Of a stretch of DNA of 40,083 nucleotides, positions 22,764-31,242 are shown piece after piece. A program made the translations under genes and the position numbers. The notes under the pieces were generated by a model. It saw only the letters and a program-made list of their open reading frames with translations. It was not told where the DNA came from and ran no database searches. Source of the DNA: JANWHF01 sp036276235 (GTDB lineage Bacteria > Planctomycetota > Phycisphaerae > Tepidisphaerales > Tepidisphaeraceae). How positions within the stretch are numbered: the stretch's first letter is position 1; every line of letters starts with the position of its first letter. The stretch is from contig DATBDZ010000176.1 in assembly GCA_036276235.1 (NCBI GenBank), positions 1-40,083 of the forward strand. The letters run 5' to 3'.

Positions 22764-22859
22764 GTCACTGGTCATTGGTCATTTGTCGTTTGTCGCGACA
22801 TTTGGTGCGTCAAATAGCAAAGACCAATGACAAATGACCAATGACCAATGACCAATGAC
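22764..22859. repeat. Heptamer inverted array (GTCATTG / CAATGAC)
   Basis: Left arm 22764-22798 in 7-base steps: GTCACTG, GTCATTG, GTCATTT, GTCGTTT, GTCGCGA. Right arm 22825-22859: CAATGAC, AAATGAC, then three CAATGAC. The arms pair around a 26-base centre. It ends four bases before the stop codon of the ABC ATPase gene (minus strand), so it would form a hairpin at the mRNA 3' end. Confidence 0.92.
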
Positions 22860-22863
22860 ACCT

Positions 22864-24219
22864 TCACCCAGCGATTGTCTGCGGCGTCGGTTGATCGAGA
22901 TAGACCTCGTCGGTTTCCGACGAATACCCGACCAGCTCCGCAAACCGGCCCCACGCAATCAGCGTTTCGGCGAGCCCTTCCACATCCTCGGTCGGCAATC
23001 GCACCGCCAGCTCTTCGAGCACGATCTCTTTGGGCAGGCGATTGTTCTTCGCTTCCCTGAGCATCTGAACGAGATAGCGGAATACTGCGAGCCTTTGCAC
23101 CTGCTGGTTGATCAGAAGCTTGCGGCCATTGATGTCGGCGTCGAGCAGCTTCTGGCCAAGGGCCGAGAGCACGACGCGATTCTTGGGCGTGTCCAGAAAA
23201 TCAAGCATCTCGCCGGCCTTAACCACTGCCAGCGTGTGACCGAAGTCGTAGTCCGTGAGTGCATCGAGGCGGAAGACATCCATCGATCCGCCGTTGTCGC
23301 GGACGACTTCCAGCAGGCCGGTTACCTCGCCAAGGTTCACGTGCGGCACCGGCTCGCATGCCAGCGTCATATCCATATCCGCGCCGGTGGCCTTTGTGGC
23401 GGAATCTTCGGGCAGATGCTCGGAAACGATGATGTCATGCAGGCGTTGCACCAGCCCCAAAAACTGCGGCGATTGATAATCGCGCGGATGCGGAATCGGA
23501 TTGGGAATGATCTGCCGAATGTGGCCCGGCTTCGTCCCCATCACCACGATTCGATCGGCGAGGAAAACCGCCTCCTCGATAATGTGCGTGATCATCATCA
23601 CGCTTTTGAGGCCGGTAATGATGTGGCCGTTGGATTTATCGCCGTTGCCATCTCCAGAGGCGGATTGGTTGCCACCGGTCCAGAGCCGATAGACTTCGCT
23701 GCGCAAGCTCTCGGCGGTAAACACATCCAGCGCGCTGAAGGGCTCGTCCATGCAGAGCAGTTCGGGCCCCCGCGCCAGCGCCCTGGCGATGCCGACGCGC
23801 TGCTTCATCCCGCCGGAGAGCTCCTTGGGATAGGCTTCCTCTGATCCGTCCAGGCCGACCATATCGATGCAGCGCGTGACCCGCGCGGCGGCGGAGACAT
23901 CGTCCAGCTCCAAACCGTTCAGCGCCACCTTAATGTTCTCCCGTACGTTCAGCCACGGATACAGAGCAAAGTTCTGGAAGACAATCGATATGCCCGGATG
24001 CACGCCCTCGAGCGGCTTTCCGTGCGCCAGGATTTTGCCGTGCGAGGGTTGAATCAGGCCGACCAGCGCGCGGAGCAGCGTGCTCTTGCCGCACCCGCTG
24101 GGGCCAAGCAGCGCGACCACTTCGTTGGCGTTGATCGCCAGCGACACGTTCTCAATCGCCGGCCGACCGCCAAATTCAACGTCAACGTCGATCGCTTCGC
24201 AGATGGGGGATTCGGGCAT
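22864..24219 (-). CDS. ABC transporter ATPase with AAA-associated C-terminal domain
   Basis: 451 residues. ATP-binding domain (about 5-250): Walker A GPSGCGKST (about 39-47), Q-loop VFQNFALYPW, signature LSGGMKQRVGIARAL, Walker B LLCMDEPFSALD and switch His in MMITHIIEEA. It belongs to the nitrate/sulfonate/taurine (NrtD/SsuB/TauB) importer group. A Gly/Asn/Ser-rich insertion lies before the switch region (about 182-198). The C-terminal part (about 290-435) is the AAA-associated domain: GEVTGLLEVVRDNGGSMDVF, LTDYDFGHTLAVVKAGEML, LADINGRKLLIN-like and REAKNNRLPKEIVLEEL. The start ATG at 24219 has no ribosome site and follows a heptamer array after the permease gene. No periplasmic binding protein is encoded nearby, so the substrate is unknown. 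Confidence 0.9.
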   Translation of the reverse strand: MPESPICEAIDVDVEFGGRPAIENVSLAINANEVVALLGPSGCGKSTLLRALVGLIQPSHGKILAHGKPLEGVHPGISIVFQNFALYPWLNVRENIKVALNGLELDDVSAAARVTRCIDMVGLDGSEEAYPKELSGGMKQRVGIARALARGPELLCMDEPFSALDVFTAESLRSEVYRLWTGGNQSASGDGNGDKSNGHIITGLKSVMMITHIIEEAVFLADRIVVMGTKPGHIRQIIPNPIPHPRDYQSPQFLGLVQRLHDIIVSEHLPEDSATKATGADMDMTLACEPVPHVNLGEVTGLLEVVRDNGGSMDVFRLDALTDYDFGHTLAVVKAGEMLDFLDTPKNRVVLSALGQKLLDADINGRKLLINQQVQRLAVFRYLVQMLREAKNNRLPKEIVLEELAVRLPTEDVEGLAETLIAWGRFAELVGYSSETDEVYLDQPTPQTIAG

Positions 24220-24230
24220 AAATGTAATAA

Positions 24231-24329
24231 GTTGTCAGTTGTCAGTTGCCAGTTGTCAGTTGTCAGGAAACTCCAATCGCCATCGCACCGGTCCTTACTG
24301 GCAACTGGCAACTGAGAACTGGCAACTCA
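24231..24329. repeat. Heptamer inverted array inside the ABC transporter operon
   Basis: Left arm 24231-24265: GTTGTCA, GTTGTCA, GTTGCCA, GTTGTCA, GTTGTCA. Right arm 24296-24329: TACTGGC, AACTGGC, AACTGAG, AACTGGC, AACTCA. The two arms pair. The right arm supplies the stop codon of the permease gene, and the left arm ends 12 bases from the ATPase start on the same transcript. The same heptamer recurs at 39054-39081. Confidence 0.92.
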
Positions 24330-26159
24330 TAGATTCAACGCATACCGATCTTCCGCCAGGCGATACACGCGTTTCCAGAAGAATCGGTTTAGGAGTACGA
24401 CGAAGACGGCCATCGTGACCACGCCCGCCGCGAGCAGCGGGTAGTTCGCGTTGTCGGTGGCTTTGCTGATGAGCGATCCCAGTCCAAATGCGGCAAACGT
24501 TCCGGCTGGAATCTGCACATATTCCGAAACGATCGTGGCATTCCACGCGCCGCCGGCTGCGGTCACAAGGCCGGTCACCAGCGATGGAAAGACGCAGGGA
24601 AGATAAATCCGCTTCCACTTTTCGGCGGTGCTCATCCGATACACATTGCCGACTTCCTTCAGGTCGCCGGGAATCGCCATCGCGCCGGCGATGACGTTAA
24701 ACAAAATATACCATTGCGCGCCAAGCAGCATCAGCGCCACGCAACCGATCGTGAACGGGATCTTGAACACCACCAGCGCCATCGTCACCAGCGGAAAGAG
24801 CATCGGCGCGGGAAAACTCGCGACGACCTGGATGATTGGCTGCAAGCGCGTGGACCATTTGGGCGACAGGCCGATCATGATGCCGACCGGCAGCGCCCAG
24901 GCCGTCCCCAGCGCCACCGCCGCCGTCGTGCGGCCGAAGGAGGCGAACAGCGCGAGCAGCACGTGAATCCAATCAGCCCGAAATTCGCCCGGCGCGGATG
25001 TCCGATCGACGATCGGCAGGCTCACCAGCAGATGCACCAGCTCGATGCATCCGAACACCGCGACCACGCCGATCGCGGCGACGATGAACCACTTGAGCAG
25101 CGGGCCCCAGATCATTCCCTGGCGCGTGTGTCCCTTGCCCGAAGACTCGTATTGCATCGGCGCGGAGGGAATCTCCGGAACAATGCTCGCCGTGGGCAAG
25201 GCGCCAGTGGGTTGTGCGATGGCGGGGATCTTCTTCCGCCGCAATCGTTCAATGAAGCCGGCGATCGACGCATACACGCGCGATCGGCGCAGCAGATCCA
25301 GCATCCACGATTTTTGAATTTCGCTCTGAGCCGTGTCTTCCATGCGGAAGCGCTGGCTCCAGACGACGATCGGCCGCCAGAAGATCTGATCGACCGCCAC
25401 GATCATCAGCACCATCGCCACGATCGCGCCGAGCATCGCCAGCGTGTTTTTCCGCGCGATCGCCTCGCTCATGTACGAGCCGATGCCCGGCAGGCGGTAA
25501 TCACGATCCCCCAGTTTGAATGCCTCGTTGACGGTCAGAAAAAACCATCCGCCCGCCATCGACATCATCGAGTTCCAGACCAGGCCGATCATGCTGGCGG
25601 GAACTTCCAGCAGGCGAAATGTCTTCCAGCCGCTGAAGCGGTGGATCTTCGCAACCTCGCGAAGCGCCTGCGGAATCCCGCGCAGGCTTCCGTGAAAGCT
25701 GAAGGTCATGTTCCAGACCTGCGCAGTGAAGATCATCACCACGCACGCGACTTCCAACCCCAGCTCGCGCGTCGGGAAGAGGCTGACCATCGCGATCACG
25801 ACGCCCGGCAGGAATCCGAGCACGGGAATCGCCTGCAGCACATCGAGCGCGGGAATCATGATCTTCTCCGCCCGATGATTGTGGGCGGCGATCGTTCCGT
25901 AAACGAGCGTGAAAACCAGTGAAAGAAAGTAGGCAGCAAACCCGCGGCACAGGCTGAGCATCGTGTACTTGGGAAGCGAAAGCAGCGAGAGGCTGATGAC
26001 GGTCGTCTGCTTAAAGGGGGCCGAGGCCTGCTTCGTCATCAGCACCAGCAGCCCGACGACCGATGCGGCCACTGCCAGAAATGCCAAATCCGCCAGCAGG
26101 CCGGTCGGTGTGCGCAGGGCTTCGCGCACGCGTTTCGTGTGAAACAAAATAAGCGGCAT
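24327..26159 (-). CDS. ABC transporter permease, two fused BPD-type domains
   Basis: 610 residues with about twelve membrane segments in two homologous halves. The first inner-membrane permease domain (about 60-300) has an EAA-type loop around LRGIPQALREVAKIHRFSGWKTFRL; the second (about 375-600) has one around MAIPGDLKEVGNVYRMSTAEKWKRIYLPC. Between them lies a cytoplasmic linker of about 70 residues. One polypeptide thus supplies both halves of the channel for the ATPase encoded downstream. It belongs to the nitrate/sulfonate/taurine group. ATG 26159 is used; an upstream extension to 26285 is Arg-rich and unlikely, and GGAG lies about 12 bases before 26159. A substrate-binding partner is absent here. 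Confidence 0.88.
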   Translation of the reverse strand: MPLILFHTKRVREALRTPTGLLADLAFLAVAASVVGLLVLMTKQASAPFKQTTVISLSLLSLPKYTMLSLCRGFAAYFLSLVFTLVYGTIAAHNHRAEKIMIPALDVLQAIPVLGFLPGVVIAMVSLFPTRELGLEVACVVMIFTAQVWNMTFSFHGSLRGIPQALREVAKIHRFSGWKTFRLLEVPASMIGLVWNSMMSMAGGWFFLTVNEAFKLGDRDYRLPGIGSYMSEAIARKNTLAMLGAIVAMVLMIVAVDQIFWRPIVVWSQRFRMEDTAQSEIQKSWMLDLLRRSRVYASIAGFIERLRRKKIPAIAQPTGALPTASIVPEIPSAPMQYESSGKGHTRQGMIWGPLLKWFIVAAIGVVAVFGCIELVHLLVSLPIVDRTSAPGEFRADWIHVLLALFASFGRTTAAVALGTAWALPVGIMIGLSPKWSTRLQPIIQVVASFPAPMLFPLVTMALVVFKIPFTIGCVALMLLGAQWYILFNVIAGAMAIPGDLKEVGNVYRMSTAEKWKRIYLPCVFPSLVTGLVTAAGGAWNATIVSEYVQIPAGTFAAFGLGSLISKATDNANYPLLAAGVVTMAVFVVLLNRFFWKRVYRLAEDRYALNL

Positions 26160-26426
26160 CCGACGCGGCTCCGTGCGATGAGTTCTGCGGCCCGGTGGAA
26201 TCCTAACGAGTGAGGCGCGCCGAATCACGCGCCTCCTGGGAATTGGAAGGGTAATGCTCAGTAGAAACCGGTCCGCGCTTTCCAACCTCTGACCCTCACC
26301 AAAAGCTTGCTGACGTGTCTTACACGGCGAGGGACGCGACCCGCGCCCTTCATGGAAGCGTTGTGCCGCGGCGCCATCAAACGCCGCTGCGAATCATGCC
26401 CAGGCAAGCTCTGAAAGGACGATGCC

Positions 26427-26582
26427 ATGCGAAGGCTATTGCTGCTACCGGTCTGCGCGCTCTTGCTGGCGGTTGGAAGTGGTTGCACTTACAACTATCA
26501 CCATGGCGGATGGGGTCATCATCATCATGGCGGCTGGGATCATGATAGCGGCGATGGGTGGGGCCATCACGGGCACTGGTGA
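26427..26582 (+). CDS. 51-residue His/Gly-rich small lipoprotein
   Basis: ATG 26427, stop TGA 26580-26582. AAAGGA at 26414-26419 is a good ribosome site seven bases before the start. Residues 1-19 form a signal peptide (MRRLLLLPVCALLLAVGSG) ending at Cys20 in a slightly weak lipobox (GSGC). The mature 32 residues are almost only His, Gly, Trp, Asp and Tyr, with four consecutive His after GGWG and further HHG and HGHW motifs. It looks like a metal-binding, possibly nickel, copper or zinc, envelope lipopeptide. I know of no family match. It is divergent from the ABC transporter genes (minus strand) and could be linked with metal handling, but this is inference. Confidence 0.7.
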   Translation: MRRLLLLPVCALLLAVGSGCTYNYHHGGWGHHHHGGWDHDSGDGWGHHGHW

Positions 26583-26601
26583 TTCCCCCGACAAAGGGAA
26601 G

Positions 26602-26662
26602 CGGCGGGATATATCCCGCCCTACATCAAGCAGCGCAACGTAGGGCGGGATTTATCCCGCCG
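26602..26662. repeat. GGCGGGAT hairpin pair
   Basis: Two palindromes (GGCGGGAT, loop AT, ATCCCGCC and GGCGGGAT, loop TT, ATCCCGCC) flank a CTAC...GTAG-bounded centre, so the whole is an inverted pair. It begins 20 bases after the small lipoprotein stop, between convergent genes, and probably ends both transcripts. A partial relative (GGCGGGATTTATCCCC) is at about 11448-11463. Confidence 0.85.
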
Positions 26663-26727
26663 TTGTGCGGTTCGCATGCGGCCACGTGACACATCAGATT
26701 ACGGTGCTCGATTACCCACAACGCGCT

Positions 26728-27762
26728 TCATCGGGTTACCGGCGGATGCGTGTGCTGACGGCGATGGCGTCGGACTGACAGGTCGATCGCCAGCTCAATC
26801 GCCGATCGCATCGAGCCGGGGTTGGCGCGGTTGCGGCCGACGATGTCGAACGCCGTACCGTGATCCGGGCTGGTGCGGATGATCGGCAGACCGAGCGTCA
26901 CGTTCACCGCCTGATCAAATGCCAGCAGCTTGACGGGAATCAGGCCCTGGTCGTGATACATCGCGACCACCGCGTCGAATTTCCCGTCGCGGGCGGCCAG
27001 GAAAATCGTATCGGGCGGATACGGGCCGGTGGCGTCGATCCCTTGCTCGCGGGCCATGAGGATGGCGGGGCTGATGATCCGTTCTTCCTCGTCGCCGAAC
27101 TGCCCGTTTTCGCTCGCGTGAGGATTGACGCCGCAGACGGCGATGCGCGGCTTGGGCGTGTCAAACCACTCGACCATCGCCTGATGAATTAATTCGATCG
27201 GCTGAAAAACCGCGCCGATGTTGAGCCGCCCCCAGAGGCCCATCAGCGGAATGTGAACTGTCGCCAGCACAACCTTCAACGGCCCGCCGGCGAACATCAT
27301 CGCGAATCGGCGAGCACCCGTGCGCTGCGCGAATAACTCGGTGTGGCCGGGAAAGTGATACCCGGCGAGCTTCCAGCTTTCCTTGGCGATCGGCGCGGTG
27401 ACAACGGCATCCACCAGATTTTTTCGGGCGGAATCGATCGCGTCGGTGCAAAAGCGCATGGAAGCTTCGCCGCCCATTTTGCTGGGGGTGCGAATCGCCG
27501 ACCCGAGCATGCTGTATTGGTCGTAATCGACGACGACCACATCGTGTGGATAGCTCCGCAGCCGCCCGTTGTATTGATCGCGCCACCAGAAGACATCAAA
27601 CTCGGCCAGATCGGCCGCGTAGTGCAGCATCTCGTTGAGGCCGTAGATGATGTAGCGCGCCTTGTGCCGCAGCACCGGATCGGACAGCGCCTTGACGATC
27701 ACCTCCGCGCCGATGCCGGCGGGGTCGCCCATGGTGATCGCGATGGTCGGTCGGTAGTCCAT
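26728..27762 (-). CDS. pdxA: 4-hydroxythreonine-4-phosphate dehydrogenase
   Basis: 344 residues. The enzyme oxidises 4-phosphohydroxy-L-threonine with NAD(P) in pyridoxal 5'-phosphate synthesis. Start signature ITMGDPAGIGAEVIVKAL (about 9-26); metal-binding histidines in FPGHTE, NPHASENG and MYHDQGLIP; TAPIAKESW and RTSPDHGTAFD near the C-terminus. All conserved blocks are present and the length fits the family. ATG 27762 is used; an upstream TTG at 27768 adds two residues. It is downstream of ribE on the same strand, with a 108-base gap holding a hairpin pair, so the two are probably one vitamin-biosynthesis transcript. Confidence 0.95.
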   Translation of the reverse strand: MDYRPTIAITMGDPAGIGAEVIVKALSDPVLRHKARYIIYGLNEMLHYAADLAEFDVFWWRDQYNGRLRSYPHDVVVVDYDQYSMLGSAIRTPSKMGGEASMRFCTDAIDSARKNLVDAVVTAPIAKESWKLAGYHFPGHTELFAQRTGARRFAMMFAGGPLKVVLATVHIPLMGLWGRLNIGAVFQPIELIHQAMVEWFDTPKPRIAVCGVNPHASENGQFGDEEERIISPAILMAREQGIDATGPYPPDTIFLAARDGKFDAVVAMYHDQGLIPVKLLAFDQAVNVTLGLPIIRTSPDHGTAFDIVGRNRANPGSMRSAIELAIDLSVRRHRRQHTHPPVTR

Positions 27763-27772
27763 AAACAAAAGT

Positions 27773-27826
27773 GGCGGGCATTGCCCGCCTTCCGATCGCG
27801 CCTGCGTAAGGCGGGCACTGCCCGCC
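27773..27826. repeat. GGCGGGCA hairpin pair between ribE and pdxA
   Basis: GGCGGGCATTGCCCGCC (27773-27789) and GGCGGGCACTGCCCGCC (27810-27826), two near-identical short palindromes, 20 bases apart. A single copy of the second lies at 20-36. The site is upstream of pdxA on the same transcript and may affect its expression relative to ribE. Confidence 0.85.
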
Positions 27827-27869
27827 GCGGGTTAGTGCACGGCGCAAGTCCAACAGATGTATCTTCGGC

Positions 27870-28460
27870 TCATCGCGACTGCCGTTCAAGCCACGAAACG
27901 ACCGTTTTTGCGAGTATGTCGCACTCAAGATTGAATGGCCAACCCACCTCGCGACGGCCCAGCGCCGTGAGCTGCAACGTCGTCGGAATCAGCGCGACTT
28001 CAAACTGCTCGCCCTCAACGGCGGCGATCGTCAGGCTCACGCCGTCGAGCGCGACTGATCCCTTTGGCGAAATATATTTCGCAAGCGCAGAAGGGGCGCG
28101 AAGCCGCAGGCGGAATTCGTTGTGATTGCTGATTTGCTCTAGAAGTGGCGCGGTGCCATCCACGTGTCCCTGCACGAAATGACCATCGAGCCGATCGCCC
28201 ACGCGCAGCGAACGTTCGATATGTGCATCATCCCCGGCGGCTAGCAAGCCAAGATTCGTCTTCGAGAGCGTCTCGGCGATGATGTCAAACCCAACCTTCC
28301 CATCCTCCAGTTCGGCCGCAGTCAGACAAACACCATTGACGGCGACGCTTTCCCCCGGCCGCAGATCGGGCCAGTGGCTCGCGAGTGTCAGCCGTCTGAA
28401 CATAGGATTATCGGCGACGGCGATGACGCGCGTGGTTCGTTCGATAATGCCGGTGAACAT
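27870..28460 (-). CDS. ribE: Riboflavin synthase, alpha subunit
   Basis: 196 residues; two similar beta-barrel lumazine-binding halves (about 1-97 and 98-190). MFTGIIERTTRV is the canonical N-terminus; GESVAVNGVCLTAAEL (first half) and GSVALDGVSLTIAAVE (second half) are the paired substrate-binding motifs; GHFVQGHVDGTAPLLE marks the start of the second half. The enzyme dismutates two 6,7-dimethyl-8-ribityllumazine molecules into riboflavin. The gene is also named ribC in some organisms. No FMN-riboswitch-like leader is visible in the 105 bases upstream. No other riboflavin genes are adjacent. Confidence 0.95.
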   Translation of the reverse strand: MFTGIIERTTRVIAVADNPMFRRLTLASHWPDLRPGESVAVNGVCLTAAELEDGKVGFDIIAETLSKTNLGLLAAGDDAHIERSLRVGDRLDGHFVQGHVDGTAPLLEQISNHNEFRLRLRAPSALAKYISPKGSVALDGVSLTIAAVEGEQFEVALIPTTLQLTALGRREVGWPFNLECDILAKTVVSWLERQSR

Positions 28461-28565
28461 GCCCGGAGTTTAGGCGAGGGATCGAGGCGGGGCGAGTCGG
28501 GAACGTCGGTTCGGAAAGCTCATGGTATCCGCCTTTGAGCAATGCTAAACTTGCCTTGAGGTTTT

Positions 28566-29225
28566 ATGGCGTCAACCGTATTGCGAGAATCGACGAAGCG
28601 CGAAGGATGGGTCAGCGATGGCAAGCCGCATCCGGGCCGCCGCATGACCGAGCGGGAATTTGTTGAGTGGGTGGACTCAAACACACGCGCGGAATGGGTG
28701 GACGGGGAAGTAATCATGATGTCACCGGTCAGCAGCAAGCATGACAATCTTCAATGGTGGCTGCGCAGCCTGCTGCAACTGTTTGTCGATGAGCGCGAGC
28801 TGGGACAGGTGAAGGGCCCCGTGTTCATGGTGCGACTTCCCCGGCAGCGCCGCCGCCGTACGCCCGACGTGCTGTTTGTTGCTGCTTCGCGCGCCAAGAT
28901 TATCGAGACGAATCATGTCGAGGGCGCGCCGGATCTGATTATGGAAGTTGTCTCACCGAACAGCGTTTCCCCCGACTGGCGAGATAAGTTCCTGGAATAT
29001 GAGCGTGCGGGAGTTAGCGAGTATTGGGTGATCGATCCTTACAGCAGGCGGATGGAAACCTACATTCTTAATCGTGGCGGGAAATATCAATCGCTGGCTG
29101 AAGAAGTGGGGAAGCTTCATTCGGGCCTGATCAAGGGCCTTTACATCCGGCCGCGCTGGGTTTTCGCCGACAAGCAGCCACGCGTCACCACCGCGTTGCG
29201 CGAAATGGGGCTGAGACTGGGTTGA
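28566..29225 (+). CDS. Uma2-family (DUF820) PD-(D/E)XK nuclease-fold protein
   Basis: 219 residues. MTEREFVEWVDSNTRAEWVDGEVIMM (about 28-53) is the typical start of the family domain; RRRTPDVLFVA (about 97-107), APDLIMEVVSPNS (about 120-132), KFLEYERAGVSEYWVIDP (about 139-156) and ETYILNRGGKYQ follow in the usual order. Asp103, Asp/Glu of PDLIMEV and Lys139 make the likely active-site set of a PD-(D/E)XK fold. Uma2 proteins are abundant in planctomycetes and cyanobacteria; their cellular role is not established. The ATG at 28566 is preceded by TTGAGG about six bases upstream. It is alone on the plus strand between two minus-strand genes. Confidence 0.9.
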   Translation: MASTVLRESTKREGWVSDGKPHPGRRMTEREFVEWVDSNTRAEWVDGEVIMMSPVSSKHDNLQWWLRSLLQLFVDERELGQVKGPVFMVRLPRQRRRRTPDVLFVAASRAKIIETNHVEGAPDLIMEVVSPNSVSPDWRDKFLEYERAGVSEYWVIDPYSRRMETYILNRGGKYQSLAEEVGKLHSGLIKGLYIRPRWVFADKQPRVTTALREMGLRLG

Positions 29226-29247
29226 GCCGGCTTTCCACGGATGCCGC

Positions 29248-30663
29248 TCAATTCATCTCCCCCACATCCAACTGATACTTCCGCATCTTCTTGTAGAGCG
29301 TCGTCCGATTGATATCCAATTCGGCGGCGGTGGCTTGGCGATTCCAGTCGTTGCGGCGTAACGCGGCCTCAATAATCTTGCGCTCCGGCGTCTCCAGGGC
29401 AACCTGTAGCGGCAATGGCCGCGCGCAATATTCTGCGTCCTGCTGGAGTTCCGCGACGGGGCGGCCTGTGAACGTTTGGATCACTTCCGGCAGATCTTCC
29501 AGATCGATCTGCGGACGACGACAGAGGACGACGGCGCGCTCGATCGCGTTTTCCAGCTCGCGGACATTGCCGGGCCAGTTGTAGCGCTGGATCGCCGCCA
29601 GGGCCATGTCGGAGAAGCCGATGATCTCGCGGCCGCTGTCGGCGTTGAATCGCCGCAGGAACGAGGTCGCCAGCAGTGTCAGATCATTGCTCCGCTCGCG
29701 CAATGGCGGCAATTTGATGTTGACCACGTTGATTCGATAGTAAAGGTCCTGGCGGAATTGATTGGCCGCCACGAGGTTCGCCAGATCGACGTTACTTGCG
29801 AGGATCACGCGGACATCGACTGTCTTGGTTTCCGTCGCTCCGACCGGCTCAAAGGCGCGTTCCTGCAACACGCGCAGCAGCTTCACCTGAAAGGCAGCCG
29901 ACGCGGAGTTGATCTCGTCAAGAAAAAGCGTGCCGCCGTCAGCCAGCAGGAATCGTCCCGGCTTGTCGGCAACCGCGCCGGTGAATGAGCCGCGCATGTG
30001 GCCGAATAATTCTGATTCCAGCAGCGTTTCGGGCAGCGCGCCGCAGCTCACTTCGATGAACGGCTTATCGCGCCGCGGCGAGCGATGATGTATCGCGCGG
30101 GCGATCAGCGACTTGCCCGTCCCGCTTTCGCCGGTCATGAGCACCGTCGTGCGGTTATCCGCCACCGCTTCAACCAAGTCGAAAATCTTGAGCATCTTGT
30201 GATCGTGCCCGACCACGTTTTCCAAGCCGAAGCGCAGATCGAGTTGCTGCTTGAGCGAATGGTTTTCAAAGAGCAGCGATTGCTGGCGAGCCGCCTTCTC
30301 GACGACCACGCGGATTTCCTCATCGACGATGGGCTTGGTGAGATAGTCGAAGGCGCCCATCTTGGTCGCCTCGACCGCGCCGCCGATCGAGCCGTAGCTG
30401 GTGATGATGATCACGACCACGTGGGGATATCGCCGGCGAACATCGCGCAGAAATTCGGTTGGCTTGATGCCGGGCATATTGATGTCGGCCAGCAACAGCT
30501 CAGTCTGTCCCGTCTCTAGAATCGCCGACGCATTTTCCGGGTCATCGGTGGTGCGGACCTCATATCCCTCGCGGCGGAGAAACTGCGAGAGGGATTGCAG
30601 GATGATTCGATCTTCGTCGAGGATCAGCAGCCTCGGCTTAACGGGAGTATTGGCTTGGAGCAT
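29248..30663 (-). CDS. Sigma-54-dependent response regulator (NtrC family)
   Basis: 471 residues. Receiver domain (about 10-125) with phospho-acceptor Asp60 in LLLADINMPG and Lys in YLTKPI. AAA+ sigma-54 interaction domain (about 148-380): Walker A GESGTGKS, ELFGHMRGSFTGA with the GAFTGA loop as GSFTGA, Walker B GTLFLDEI, and YRINVVNIKLPPLRER. C-terminal Fis-type helix-turn-helix (about 430-468): IIEAALRRNDWNRQATAAELDINRTTLYKKMRKY. It should activate sigma-54 promoters when phosphorylated. The partner kinase is not in the window, and Ala to Ser in the GAFTGA loop is a known tolerated variation. The N-terminus (MLQANTPVKP) is short and unstructured. Confidence 0.95.
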   Translation of the reverse strand: MLQANTPVKPRLLILDEDRIILQSLSQFLRREGYEVRTTDDPENASAILETGQTELLLADINMPGIKPTEFLRDVRRRYPHVVVIIITSYGSIGGAVEATKMGAFDYLTKPIVDEEIRVVVEKAARQQSLLFENHSLKQQLDLRFGLENVVGHDHKMLKIFDLVEAVADNRTTVLMTGESGTGKSLIARAIHHRSPRRDKPFIEVSCGALPETLLESELFGHMRGSFTGAVADKPGRFLLADGGTLFLDEINSASAAFQVKLLRVLQERAFEPVGATETKTVDVRVILASNVDLANLVAANQFRQDLYYRINVVNIKLPPLRERSNDLTLLATSFLRRFNADSGREIIGFSDMALAAIQRYNWPGNVRELENAIERAVVLCRRPQIDLEDLPEVIQTFTGRPVAELQQDAEYCARPLPLQVALETPERKIIEAALRRNDWNRQATAAELDINRTTLYKKMRKYQLDVGEMN

Positions 30664-30848
30664 GGGGTCGATCGCCGGTGAAAAGGAAGAATGTTGCGTC
30701 GCGGCAACGCACGTCTACTTTTTGCATCGGCAAGATCGGCTGTTGTCGGTGAGCAACAGCGATTATCGGACTGGCGAATTTTCTTGGCGAAATCAGCAAC
30801 TTGCGGTATATAGGGTGCTTCATATCTGTCTGCGAAAGGAGTAGCGCC

Positions 30849-31118
30849 GTGAGGACCATGATCGAGCAGGACTTGGGCGCCGACCCCGCGACGGGCGCCC
30901 CACTTCGCCGGCTTCGTGAAATCACCACCGAGCCGGAAGATTACCCGGATTTGTCCGAAGGGGATGTCGAGGATTTGCACTCGGCGCTGGTCGAGCTTGA
31001 ACGGCTGGATCTGGCGTCGCGCGAGATGGCGCGGGCTGCGATCGCAAGGATGAATGCCGCCGACGCGGCGTGCATTCGCCGCGCTGTTTTCATGTCGCGC
31101 GATCGAACGCTTCATTGA
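30849..31118 (+). CDS. Small acidic helical protein, unknown function
   Basis: 89 residues from GTG 30849, which has AAAGGAG ending seven bases upstream; a frame opening further upstream adds residues without support. The sequence is acidic in the first half (TTEPEDYPDLSEGDVEDLHSALVELERLD) and helical and Ala/Arg-rich in the second (SREMARAAIARMNAADAACIRRAVF). I do not recognise a family. It is divergent from the sigma-54 regulator gene, whose start is 185 bases away, so it could be regulated by it or share its promoter region. Confidence 0.6.
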   Translation: MRTMIEQDLGADPATGAPLRRLREITTEPEDYPDLSEGDVEDLHSALVELERLDLASREMARAAIARMNAADAACIRRAVFMSRDRTLH

Positions 31119-31242
31119 GCGTGGCTTCGACTCTTCGTCATTGCGTTGATGCCACAAGCGTCCACGAAAGCGTGAACGCCCTTTGACAACCGGCGGCCGA
31201 TTTACCATCCTTGATGGAACATCGGGCGCCGGAGCTTCCGCA

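Noticed and set aside
22855..23844. Plus-strand open frame of 329 codons
   Set aside because: Antisense to the ABC ATPase gene with clear Walker motifs; begins inside a heptamer array.
24714..25922. Long plus-strand open frame (402 codons)
   Set aside because: Antisense to the ABC permease gene; His/Arg/Asp-rich and without domain motifs.
26160..26285. N-terminal extension of the ABC permease
   Set aside because: Arg-rich, not membrane-like; ATG 26159 starts the normal protein.
28461..28565. FMN riboswitch upstream of ribE
   Set aside because: The 105-base gap is too short and lacks the conserved AGGGU and GGAUG-type elements.
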